Part shown: one piece after another, positions 9,274-17,602 of the stretch
Layout: each line of letters starts with the position of its first letter
Numbering within the stretch: the first letter of the stretch is position 1
Source of the DNA: Hormiphora californensis
Taxonomy: Eukaryota; Ctenophora; Tentaculata; Cydippida; Pleurobrachiidae
Assembly (NCBI GenBank): GCA_020137815.1
Contig: WFME01000015.1
Span: 1 to 43,396 of the forward strand
Direction: 5' to 3'
Length of the DNA: 43,396 nt
The notes under the pieces: model-generated
What the model was told of the DNA's origin: nothing
Database searches by the model: none
The model's input: the letters and a program-made list of their open reading frames with translations, nothing else
Translations under genes and position numbers: made by a program

Positions 9274-9584
9274 GAGGGCAGTATTTGGGTCGGGAGTTGA
9301 CGATGTACTCCTTGAGTGAGGGTACCTGTAGGTAGGGTGTACTGCACCGGCGGGTGTGCTTGTAAGTGGTGGGCCAGCTGGTTGTGCAGCATTGATTCGC
9401 TGTGGGTGGGGCCAAGCTGGGAGAGAATTTCTTCCATTCTGTCCGCTTGCCTCAGTGACTCTTCTCTTGCATTCCTGACCTCCTTCAAGACAATGCTCAG
9501 AAAACCCGATTGTAGATGTCCAGGGTTTTGCTGCGAAACTGGTCGCAATGGTGAGCCGCTAAGAGGGAGTTGTTCATCCTGCAC
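9255..9584 (-). CDS. LINE-a ORF1 C-terminal segment in a shifted frame
   Basis: This 109-codon frame overlaps the end of the zinc-finger frame (9,497-10,165). Its middle, GFLSIVLKEVRNAREESLRQ, is an amphipathic coiled-coil-like segment of the kind that closes LINE ORF1 proteins, whereas the zinc-finger frame ends abruptly at 9,497. I infer a single ORF1 broken by a one-base indel near 9,500-9,580, or a programmed shift. It ends just before the first endonuclease residues of ORF2. Confidence 0.5.
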   Translation of the reverse strand: MQDEQLPLSGSPLRPVSQQNPGHLQSGFLSIVLKEVRNAREESLRQADRMEEILSQLGPTHSESMLHNQLAHHLQAHPPVQYTLPTGTLTQGVHRQLPTQILPSQRLSY

Positions 9585-10257
9585 TCTCTCTCTCTCTGGT
9601 CAGTGGTGTGGGTGTTAGGTTGCCGTGTTGTCCTAACAACTTCCTGACGTTCTTTCCTCTCCGGGTTTTCCTCTTTCCTCCGTGTACCCTTTAGGTGGAG
9701 ATGCGGGCAATCAGGGTTTAAGCACTGTCGTTCCTTCATTCTCCGCTGTGAGCCCTCACATAGTTTTGGGTGGAGTTTAGAGCACTTTGAACCCGACTTA
9801 CAGCCATGGCGGGAATGAGATCCGTACAGTCTAAATTTCCTGCAAACTTTACGGTGGAGAAAACGGCAGGTTTCCCCATTCACTTCCTTTTTACCGGATA
9901 TCCCGTGTCTGCAGTAGCCTTCTGCCAGGAATGCACAAGGGACCTTAGATGATTCCCTGCTTGAGCCCTCGCCAGATACAGCTTCTTCAGTAACGTCTGG
10001 GGTGATAATTTCAACTGGCACTACCACGGGATCATCTTTCCCCGGAATAACAGGTATCCTCGACATTAGATCAAGACTACCCTTCTCGGTACAGGAGTGG
10101 CAGGTCCAGTTAAATCCCGTCAGTGGCTGAGTGATGGTGTACAGGGTGGAGAAGATTTTGGCCACTCCTTCACAGTCGTGGCCTCCCTGAAAACAGGCCC
10201 CTTATATTGCGGGGGTGCGTGCATGAGGGGGCTGCGCATGAGGGGGCTGCAGCGCAT
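9497..10257 (-). CDS. LINE-a ORF1: PHD-like plus three CCCH zinc fingers
   Basis: ORF1 proteins bind element RNA in the retrotransposition particle. The open frame 10,165-9,497 (GTG first codon, so not the true start) holds WTCHSC followed by three CCCH fingers: C-x7-C-x14-C-x3-H (CAFLAEGYC...CRFLH), C-x13-C-x5-C-x3-H (CRKF...CKSGSKCSKLH) and C-x11-C-x4-C-x3-H (CEGS...CLNPDCPHLH). The C-terminus is basic. Upstream, ATG at 10,257 plus a C/H-rich stretch (GACFQGGHDCEG) would complete a PHD-like finger with WTCHSC, but on this arm a G run of four instead of five at about 10,199 throws it out of frame. The right-arm copy at 36,787 has five and stays open. Confidence 0.75.
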
Positions 10258-10400
10258 TCCAACTGGACAAGGCACCTGTTTTGTCGGAGCCCAAATTTAA
10301 TTTACCTTACTGCAAATCAGCGAACCTAAAATTAAGAATATGGCCAAAAAATATTCTTAATTTTGTTATTCTTAATTATAGAGTTCCTTATATTTCTACA

Positions 10401-11049
10401 AGGTAGCAGGTAAAGTCACCCACTTTTTGGCACAAGACGGTACGTGCGCTAAAGTACACCCCAAACTACTATGTCCCTCAGTCTCTATGAGACTTATGAG
10501 TGCCCCTTTAGCAGGTGTTGATGGGTGGATAGATCTTGGCAACAGTGGCAGCTTATTAGAGCGTGTCTGTGTGGATGTATGCTGGCGTGGTTGACCGAGC
10601 TGTTACTTAAACTTACCTAGTTTAGTAGTTCACTGTTATTGACATTAGAGGGCCAAATGGGTAATCAATTGATACCAATTACAGTATCAACATTTATTTA
10701 TTTGGTTATGGTTTAATCAATTTTCACACTTAAATCAATGTAGGCCGTCGGGTTATATCTGAAACGAAGATTTGTTACCTTACGCATAGTTTCATAACAA
10801 CTTTTTTAATTGTAATAAGTATTAAGTTTGACTACTTGACATCTGTCAAACGCAAAACCGAAAACGGAAAACCGAACACAAGACGAAAAATTTTTGGTGG
10901 AGTTGAAATTCTGAAATTTTCAAATTTGAAACTTTTACTTGCCGGGATTTTGAAATTCACTGCGCGTCATCGCGCGCAAGTTGCTCCGATTTGCGCGCTA
11001 CTGCACGTACCGTCATGTGCCAAAAAGTGGGTGACTTTACCTGCTACCT
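10401..11049. mobile_element. 649-bp terminal-inverted-repeat element with 7-bp target duplication
   Basis: The first 48 or so bases (AGGTAGCAGGTAAAGTCACC...) are the reverse complement of the last, with one or two mismatches. TTCTACA flanks both sides (10,394-10,400 and 11,050-11,056), a 7-bp duplication. The inside is AT-rich, has no transposase, and includes GCGC-rich sequence near the right end. It is a non-autonomous DNA transposon; the superfamily is uncertain because 7-8-bp duplications fit more than one. The inverted copy at 36,001-36,643 has the matching TGTAGAA duplications. Confidence 0.85.
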
Positions 11050-11056
11050 TTCTACA

Positions 11057-11700
11057 ATCTTAAGCAAAGCTTACAACTTCTTCCACTCTGATAAGGGAAA
11101 GCGTATCAAGGAGAGTGGCTGGAGAGCAGCTGGCATCATTGATGCGTTGAAGAGTGTACGTAGTGACAGTGTTGTAAATGATTTGGTTGACCCCTTTGCT
11201 TCAATGGCAATTTGAAACAAGTATAGATTGTATTTTAGCCTTTTTATCCAAATTTTGGTCATATTCTCCGCTAGAAAATTTATTCTTAATTATGTAATAA
11301 AAGTGTTTACGTTTTTAGAATTTTTTTTCAAAACAAAATTTTTTTTTCAATTTTTGTTTTGAAAATTCCCTGAAAAGCACTGTCTTATCCCGCTATCGGG
11401 GGCCAGCAACGTTTGCCAAGAACATTCCTTGTCCTGAATGTTTGTTGAAAAGTGCTGCCTTATCCCGCGCTGTCGGGGGCCAGCAGCGTTTGCCAATAAT
11501 GTTTGATACAGCTCCGGAAAACGTCAGGAACACCGCAGCTATCAGCTGCAAACCACCTTCATCCACCACGGACGGTGCCCCCAGCCCATTTGGACTGGCT
11601 CAACAACTTTTACGTGTGCCTTAAAAATCCTTTCCAAATGGCAAGACGAGGTTTTGAAAGAGCAAACGTATCCCTCTTTTTTGATTAGACGCTTTCTAAC
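11057..11700. promoter_or_regulatory. 5' flank of gene A with a two-copy 75-bp repeat
   Basis: A unit containing CTTATCCCG, GGGGGCCAGCA and CGTTTGCCAA occurs at 11,372 and again at 11,447. Just upstream, TTTCAAAACAAAA and TTTTGTTTTGAAAA form a hairpin at 11,327-11,365. No conserved frame is present. Since the region leads into gene A and recurs upstream of A' at 35,340-35,730, it probably holds the promoter or 5' leader; that role is inference. Confidence 0.5.
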
Positions 11701-11703
11701 TCA

Positions 11704-11722
11704 CTTTCTCTCCCCCTTGTAG
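11704..11722 (+). promoter_or_regulatory. Splice-acceptor-like tract before gene A
   Basis: A pyrimidine run ends in TAG (11,720-11,722), followed by GACGTCGTTC and the ATG at 11,733. The same arrangement precedes B (AG at 14,461-14,462), C (17,360-17,361), A2 (31,894-31,893), B' (29,183-29,182), A' (35,349-35,348) and C' (26,300-26,299). It looks like a 3' splice site for a 5' UTR intron or for a spliced leader. Confidence 0.6.
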
Positions 11723-11732
11723 GACGTCGTTC

Positions 11733-14078
11733 ATGACTGAACCACCTGCCAAACGCCGTGCTCGAGGCATCGAAAGCTATTGCGAGGATCTTCGTAGTCT
11801 ACTGACCAAGAGTCCAAACCTCTGGGACTTCAAATCAATTCAGAAAGTTCTTAACGACATTTTTCGACTAAACTGCAAGTCTTCGGAGATGATTCAGAAC
11901 CTAAAAGACTCCACTTTCCCTTACTCAATTCCCATCCTGATTTCCCGCAAGAACCTTCCTCCCCCTGTTATTAACAGTCTTCTTAAAATTTTGGTCGAAA
12001 TGAGTGTTGTGATGCGTGATGAAATTTACTGGAATGAATGCTACCGGTCTTTCGTCATCAACAATTTCCTGCCGCTTCCAGCCTGCTACCTACAATCCTT
12101 GAGGTTTCTTAACAGCACGAAATGTTCGAAGTTTCTTTACAACACTTACAGAAATTCTGTTCCGCTCTCAGCTGTTCAAGAAGTGTTTCACTATATTGAA
12201 TCAAAGATGTCATCTAAGAAAACTCTGCCTAAAAACGATAGACTAATCTATATTGAGTTGGCGAAAATGATAGGTAACTTTGGATATGATATTCTGAAAC
12301 GGGAAGAATTTGTGGCCTTGCTTAACTCTGTTGCTGAGTTAAACTCTAATCTCCATTGCCTTGATGGTGACATCTTGTTAAGTATTTCCAGACAGGTGCT
12401 CAGCTATATTGACAGGAGACATAATTTTGTGGGGAAGTTGAAGAAAACTCTTGGTGATTTGGTGGAGGAAATATGTACTTTATCCCCAGGTAACCTAGCC
12501 AAACTCTACACGTTCTCAAGCAATACAGCATTATGTACAATTGCTGAAGCGAAGAGAGACAAGGTCTTCGTCAGCGTCCTAAAAAAGAGTAGTGCTGAAA
12601 ACGGATCATATGATGTTATCAAGGCAGTTAAGAACATTCACCGGAAGGGATTTCCCATAGCCGAAAACATTTACCGGGCCCTGTCTTCTTTCATATCGAA
12701 ACCCGGTGAATTGGCGCATTCCTGGGCGAATGCTTCACGTGACGCCCTCTTTATCTTCCTTGAGAGAGGGAAAAAAAGTGTGTCTAAGGAATCCCAGAAG
12801 AAACGACTCAATGAGGTGATCATCAAATTCCTAAGAGCCCTTCGCGACTTAGATTGTGACACTGATCAATCAGTCAAGGAAGTGGTAGCCAAAGTTACGC
12901 AAAATGTCATTGGCTTGGCTGAGGACACAGTATTCCGTGTTGTTCCGATTGAAGATCATATCACTCTTGTTATGGACTTGTTTGCGAAGTATGGAACCTG
13001 GTTCACCAAAAAATATTCGGGTCTTAGCTCCAAAACATGTTTACTTTGGCAGATTTCAACGCACTCGTTATTGAAAAGTATTGGTATTCATGAGATATAC
13101 AAGTTACGACGGAAGCTTGATGTCAATAGGTATTGGGATTTTGGCGCTTTTCGTACGGAGGACTTTCTCTCAATGTTGCCCAATCTTCGTGAAACATCCC
13201 CGAACGATTATCTGGTTAAACTCTCCGAATTATTTCTGCAAAAAGCAATTCGTGATCGTAATCATCTCTGGGAAAATTCATTGGTTCATTCTGTCTGTGA
13301 AATCATTGATCTGCATGAGACTTATCCTCCAGAACTACTTCTCCGACTATTCCTCTGTCTTGTACGGTATTTCCAGAGTGTGTATAGCGAGTTTGGGTTT
13401 CCAAGTTGGAAACAGATTAGCTTCTTACATCCTTCTAAGAGATTACAAGTGGAAGGGATGGTGAGAATCCTTGGAGAGGAAGGGGCACCAGGGGTGGAGG
13501 TTACCGAACAAGATCTGTCATCTCCCATTCTGAAAAGCATGCTTGCTTCAAGTTTTGAGGAAGGTCGAACCCGAACCATGACCGTTCCCTCAGCCCCTCA
13601 GCGCATCTTGGAGGCCCTCAAGCTGATTCTGGGTGAGGATGGGAAGGGTGTTGAAGAACATGCAACACTGAAAGAGGTCTGGGAGTGGATGTTGCCGTGG
13701 GCAACCATGTACCAGGTTGACGGAGTGTTCAAATACCTTGTGGAGGCGATGAGTAGGGACAATCAGTCTAAAGAGTCTAAGCTGTCCGATGATTGGTTGG
13801 TTGAGTTTGCGATTCGGAGTAAGCATCCAGCGTGGTTGATGTTGGTATCTGACAGATTTGTCCTTGTTGAAACCCTAAATCTGCCACCTCGGGACCTAAT
13901 CTTCGCAATAACTGAACTGATCAACGCATTAAAGGACACTGACAACTATCTGGTCACAATTATCAGTTATTATTGCCGACAGCAACAGAGGACCCTCTCT
14001 GTTCCAAATATTTTCACAAATTATTATGAAAGTAAATATTTTGATGGTAACAATTATGATTATGGGGAGAGTGATTAA
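11733..14078 (+). CDS. Gene A: unrecognised 781-aa protein, member of a tandem family
   Basis: A single open frame with no introns. The N-terminus MTEPPAKRRAR has a basic KRRAR cluster (7-11) that could be a nuclear signal. The body is leucine-rich and mostly helical in appearance, resembling helical-repeat proteins in texture, but I recognise no domain. Residues about 575-616 (GMVRILGEEGAPGVEVTEQD...) are nearly identical in every family member. No signal peptide or transmembrane segment is evident. The ATG is supported by its conservation in all copies just after the acceptor-like tract. A TAA at 14,076-14,078 cuts off a readable acidic tail (SKDSYSDEDNY, then TAG at 14,112) that B and A' keep. 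The first half matches A' and the second A2 on the right arm, with the switch within 12,854-12,900, so this gene is a recombinant. Function unknown. Confidence 0.9.
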   Translation: MTEPPAKRRARGIESYCEDLRSLLTKSPNLWDFKSIQKVLNDIFRLNCKSSEMIQNLKDSTFPYSIPILISRKNLPPPVINSLLKILVEMSVVMRDEIYWNECYRSFVINNFLPLPACYLQSLRFLNSTKCSKFLYNTYRNSVPLSAVQEVFHYIESKMSSKKTLPKNDRLIYIELAKMIGNFGYDILKREEFVALLNSVAELNSNLHCLDGDILLSISRQVLSYIDRRHNFVGKLKKTLGDLVEEICTLSPGNLAKLYTFSSNTALCTIAEAKRDKVFVSVLKKSSAENGSYDVIKAVKNIHRKGFPIAENIYRALSSFISKPGELAHSWANASRDALFIFLERGKKSVSKESQKKRLNEVIIKFLRALRDLDCDTDQSVKEVVAKVTQNVIGLAEDTVFRVVPIEDHITLVMDLFAKYGTWFTKKYSGLSSKTCLLWQISTHSLLKSIGIHEIYKLRRKLDVNRYWDFGAFRTEDFLSMLPNLRETSPNDYLVKLSELFLQKAIRDRNHLWENSLVHSVCEIIDLHETYPPELLLRLFLCLVRYFQSVYSEFGFPSWKQISFLHPSKRLQVEGMVRILGEEGAPGVEVTEQDLSSPILKSMLASSFEEGRTRTMTVPSAPQRILEALKLILGEDGKGVEEHATLKEVWEWMLPWATMYQVDGVFKYLVEAMSRDNQSKESKLSDDWLVEFAIRSKHPAWLMLVSDRFVLVETLNLPPRDLIFAITELINALKDTDNYLVTIISYYCRQQQRTLSVPNIFTNYYESKYFDGNNYDYGESD

Positions 14079-14473
14079 AGTAAAGATAGTTACTCTGATG
14101 AAGATAATTATTAGGCATTTTTATTAAGTTAACTTTTTTCAAACTTCAAAGGCCGTCTTGTCGACATTTATTATTATTATCTTACAGCAAACTGTGTTGT
14201 TAGTCAATTGATCACATACCTGTACATGGAAAAAATTCCCAACTCGAACCTAATTCGAACCACCTATCACGAAGTCCATGGAAACGTAACTAAATCAGCC
14301 CGCATTCCTGGTATACCAGGGTTTTTAACTTTATTTGTCCTCAGATGAGAACAACATCCTGGTAAAATCCTTGTAAATCGAGGTCCGGCTGCATTCCCTT
14401 AGATCTCTAAACTCCTTAAAATCCCTAAACTCTTTCTGCTTCACTCTCTCTCTCCCCTTTAGGACGTCAATTC
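14079..14473. other. A-B intergenic region with a decayed pogo-like end
   Basis: This 395-bp gap carries the lost acidic tail of A (to 14,114), then AT-rich sequence. At about 14,370-14,395, TGTAAATCGAGGTCCGGCTGCA resembles one end of the MITE at 4,186-4,357, so a decayed copy may lie at 14,300-14,395. A CT-rich tract ending CCCCTTTAG (14,441-14,462) precedes B. Confidence 0.5.
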
Positions 14474-16870
14474 ATGACAGAGCCACCCGCCAAGCGTCAA
14501 GCTCGATGCATCGAAGACGATTGTGAGGATCTACGTGCTCTGCTGGTGAAGAGTCCAGACTTCTGGGATTACCAAGCGATAGAGAAAGTCCTCAATGAAA
14601 TTTCTCGACTTTACTGCAGAGCTTGGAAGAAGGTTGAGGTGCTCAAAAGTTCCACCTTCAGATACTCAATTCCCATCCTGATTTCTCGCAAGAACCTTCC
14701 CCCGCCTGTTATTAACAGCCTTCTTAAAATTTTGAATGTGCTGGCACACACCGAGTGGAAGGACTATTATCGGTCTTACGTCGTCGACAATTTCATACTC
14801 ATACCACAGTGCTACCTCCAATCCCTAAAGTTTCTGAACAACACGAATAGTCGGGAGGATCAAGTCAAGGTTCCACTATTTGCCGTTCAGAAAGTGTTTA
14901 ATTATCTGGAATCACGAGCCTTGGCTAAGAAGACTCTGACTAAAAATGATAAACTGATCTTTACGGAGGTGGCTAAGATGATGAAAGGTTTTTCGCTTGT
15001 AGGGGAGGATACATTTGAAGCATTTTTGACCCTGGTTAACTCCGTTGCCGAGTTTAACGCTAGACACCACTGTTTGGAAGGTAGCATAGTCTTCAAAATT
15101 GCTGAAACAGTTCGTACGTCTTTGAGCTTACATCTATGTACACCCTTGACGAGTGGTCTTGTTGAAAAGTTAAAGAAAACTCTCGGCGATTTGCTGGAGG
15201 AAATTTGTGTTTTGTGTCCGAATGACCTAGCTAAACTGTTCAAAGATGTCGATGGTGATGCCAAAATGGTGTTATACAAAACCGCTGAAGAAAGTAGAAA
15301 CAAAGCCTTCGTCACCGTTCTCAAATCTAAATGGGTTGATGATAGCTGTGTGGATGTTATTGAGGCAGTTCGAAAAATAAACCGGAAGGGACTGCCCATC
15401 GCTGAAGAGATTTACCTGGCACTGTCTGCTTTGATATCTACACCCCGTGATTGTCGGACAACCTGGGCGAAAACTTCACGTGATGCCCTCTATATCTTCC
15501 TGGAGAGGGGGAAACTAAGGGTGTCTGAGGAATCCCAAAAGAAACAACTTCACGAAGTCATCATCACATTTCTAGGAGTCCTTCGCGACTTGGATTGTAC
15601 CGGTTCTGTATATAATTCCTCTGAAAAAGTGAAGGAAGTTGCAGCGACAGTAACAAACGATGTAATAGGCTTGGCTGAGGACACAGTGTTCCGTGATTCT
15701 CTAAATAAAGATCACATCACTCTTGTCATGGACCTGTTTGTCAAATACGGTACCTGGTTCACCATGTCGTTTAGGGAATCATTTAACCCAAAACCATTCA
15801 TATCTTTCCAATGGTACATCAACACACATTCCCTGCTAAACAGTATTGGTCTTCGCAATATCCGCCAGCTACAGAAATCCTGTACTGACCATTTTTGGAA
15901 CTTTTTCGTTGCGATGGATGTTGCCAATGAAGACGAACTTCGGAAGTTGACTAACCTGCGTGAAAATTCTCCAGAAGCATATCTGGTGGAACTCTCAAAT
16001 ATTTTGATAGTAACAGGATTGAAAAGTGTGGCATTGGTCCCTTCCGTCTGTGAACAGTTAGAGTTCAGAGAGTCTGATCCTCCGGAATTACTTCTTCGAT
16101 TGTTCCTCTGTCTCGTCCGTTATCTCCAGGGCGTACAGACTAAATTTGAGGAACCGAGAGAGGTTAAGAATGAACCGCGAGAGGTTAAGAATGAACAAGG
16201 GAATGGGATGGTGAGAATCCTTGGAGAGGAAGGGGCACCAGGGGTGGAGGTTACCGAACAAGATCTGTCATCTCCCATTCTGAAAAGCATGCTTGCTTCA
16301 AGTTTTGAGGAAGGTCGAACCCGAACTATAACCGTTCCCTCAGCCCCTCAGCGTATCTTGGAGGCCCTCAAGCTGGTTCTTGGTGAGGGTGGAAAGGGTG
16401 CTAACGACCATGCAACACTGAAAGAGGTCTGGGAGTGGATGTTGCCGTGGGCTACAATGTACCAGGTAGACGGAGTGTTCAAATACCTTGTAACGGTGAT
16501 GTGTGAGAAGAAAGATTCTACGATGTCCGATGAATGGATGGTTGAGTTTGCGATTAGGAGCAAACACCCTGCGTGGCTAATGTTGATCTCTGATAGGTTT
16601 CTTCTTGTTGAAACCATAAACCTAACGCCTCAGGACCTCATCTCCGCAATAACTGATCTGGTCAACGCTTTAAATGACAAGGAGAACTACCTTGTTAACA
16701 TTATTAGTTATTTTTGCAGTCAGCAGTGTTCTGATTTGGGTGAACGTGAGCTTTTTCCTAATATTCGCCCAACTCCCACTGACAGACATTTCAAGGGTAA
16801 ATACTTTGATCAGCCTAATTGCTATTTTGGGGAAAGTGATGAAAGTGAAGATAATGACTCTGAAGAGTAG
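14474..16870 (+). CDS. Gene B: unrecognised 798-aa paralogue of A
   Basis: Intact frame starting MTEPPAKRQAR and ending in an acidic tail (ESDESEDNDSEE). Length and layout match A: the same N-terminal segment around IPILISRKNLPPPVINSLLK (about residues 68-87), a diverged middle, then the block GMVRILGEEGAPGVEVTEQD at about residues 579-598. A heptapeptide PREVKNE is repeated twice just before that block (16,152-16,196, 21-nt period). The 120-plus bases from 16,206 are identical to A even at silent positions while the middles differ strongly, which suggests gene conversion or exchange. B' at 26,784-29,170 is the right-arm counterpart and differs mostly in the middle. No known domain recognised; the acidic tail and basic start are compatible with a nuclear protein, which is only inference. 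Confidence 0.9.
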   Translation: MTEPPAKRQARCIEDDCEDLRALLVKSPDFWDYQAIEKVLNEISRLYCRAWKKVEVLKSSTFRYSIPILISRKNLPPPVINSLLKILNVLAHTEWKDYYRSYVVDNFILIPQCYLQSLKFLNNTNSREDQVKVPLFAVQKVFNYLESRALAKKTLTKNDKLIFTEVAKMMKGFSLVGEDTFEAFLTLVNSVAEFNARHHCLEGSIVFKIAETVRTSLSLHLCTPLTSGLVEKLKKTLGDLLEEICVLCPNDLAKLFKDVDGDAKMVLYKTAEESRNKAFVTVLKSKWVDDSCVDVIEAVRKINRKGLPIAEEIYLALSALISTPRDCRTTWAKTSRDALYIFLERGKLRVSEESQKKQLHEVIITFLGVLRDLDCTGSVYNSSEKVKEVAATVTNDVIGLAEDTVFRDSLNKDHITLVMDLFVKYGTWFTMSFRESFNPKPFISFQWYINTHSLLNSIGLRNIRQLQKSCTDHFWNFFVAMDVANEDELRKLTNLRENSPEAYLVELSNILIVTGLKSVALVPSVCEQLEFRESDPPELLLRLFLCLVRYLQGVQTKFEEPREVKNEPREVKNEQGNGMVRILGEEGAPGVEVTEQDLSSPILKSMLASSFEEGRTRTITVPSAPQRILEALKLVLGEGGKGANDHATLKEVWEWMLPWATMYQVDGVFKYLVTVMCEKKDSTMSDEWMVEFAIRSKHPAWLMLISDRFLLVETINLTPQDLISAITDLVNALNDKENYLVNIISYFCSQQCSDLGERELFPNIRPTPTDRHFKGKYFDQPNCYFGESDESEDNDSEE

Positions 16871-17372
16871 AGGGGCTACTGGTATTAATAATATTATCAC
16901 TGATACCACAATAGAGAACAATCTTGTTTTTAAAACTAATTTTATTTTATAAATTTTATATTTCTTAGCCTGTATTGTCGTGTATGGACATTTTATTAAT
17001 TAATTTTACAGCAGTAAATTGAGTTTTTAATCAACTAACTGCTTAGAAGCACTAGCCAGCAAGCCTCCTGACCCCTCGCCAGTCGCCTACAACCCTGCAA
17101 ACCCCAAAACACAGCCCAACCCGTCCCGATGGCCGATATGACCCCAGATGAAAAGTAACAAGCCTATCAACTCGTGTAAATAGTATTTACACGAGTTGAT
17201 AGGCTTGTTACTAAATACATACATCAAACCCAGAACTCACTAGAACTAATTCCGAAGTCAGTATCCTCCAGCCCATTATAGTCCTTTATCGCTATCCCGA
17301 ACACCTTTTTATTACTCCTGAAACTCGTTTTACAACTTCACTCTCTCTCTCTCCCCTTTAGGACGTAAATTC
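16871..17372. other. B-C intergenic region
   Basis: AT-rich with no gene. It shares a degenerate motif (TTACAGCA...TTAATCAACTAACTG) with the region downstream of A at about 14,185-14,215, so the downstream flanks of A and B are homologous. It also contains the hairpin at 17,154-17,212 and ends with the CT-rich acceptor-like tract before C. Confidence 0.6.
17154..17212. repeat. Perfect 29-bp hairpin with 1-nt loop
   Basis: The arms 17,154-17,182 and 17,184-17,212 are exact reverse complements around a single G. The right-arm copy at about 26,445-26,506 has an imperfect left stem. It could be a tiny foldback element or a structure at an RNA end; no role is shown. Confidence 0.9.
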
Positions 17373-17602
17373 ATGACAGAGCCACCTGCCAAGCGCCAAG
17401 CTCGATGCATCGAAGACGATTGTGAGGATCTACGTGCTCTGCTGGTGAAGAGTCCAGACTTCTGGGATTACCAAGCGATAGAGAAAGTCCTCAATGAAAT
17501 TTCTCGACTTTACTGCAGAGCTTGGAAGAAGGTTGAGGTGCTAAAAAGTTCCACCTTCAGATACTCAATTCCCATCCTGATTTCTCGCAAGAACCTTCCC
17601 CC
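17373..17602 (+). pseudogene. Gene C: 5' fragment of a B-like gene, truncated at a LINE junction
   Basis: The first 230 nt are almost identical to the start of B, including MTEPPAKRQARCIEDDCEDL, and break off after ISRKNLPP at about 17,602. From there the sequence is LINE-b endonuclease in reverse orientation. About 700 codons of the usual protein are missing, so it cannot be functional as a full family member, though the ATG and acceptor-like tract are intact and a 79-aa peptide ending at 17,612 is possible. The same breakpoint occurs on the right arm near 26,066, so it predates the separation of the two arms. Confidence 0.85.

Larger units (their letters stand above)
6201..10290 (-). mobile_element. 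LINE-a: nearly full-length CR1/L2-type non-LTR retrotransposon
   Basis: Reading leftward it has an ORF1 with zinc fingers, an ORF2 with endonuclease and RT, a short 3' UTR with AATAAA (6,237-6,232) and a terminal repeat of three TTGATAAA-like units (6,201-6,230). No LTRs are present. The ORF2 domain order and FADD box place it in the CR1/L2/Jockey-like assemblage; finer classification needs a tree. The 5' end is estimated from the start of ORF1 and is not precisely known. The inverted copy at about 36,750-40,780 has many frameshifts. Confidence 0.88.

Noticed and set aside
14902-15399. Minus-strand 165-codon frame inside gene B
   Set aside because: Antisense of an intact 798-codon gene; composition follows from the sense strand.
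11733-16870. Assigning the A/B family to NELF-B or another HEAT/ARM-like family
   Set aside because: Only general helical, leucine-rich texture was seen; no motif specific enough to name a family.
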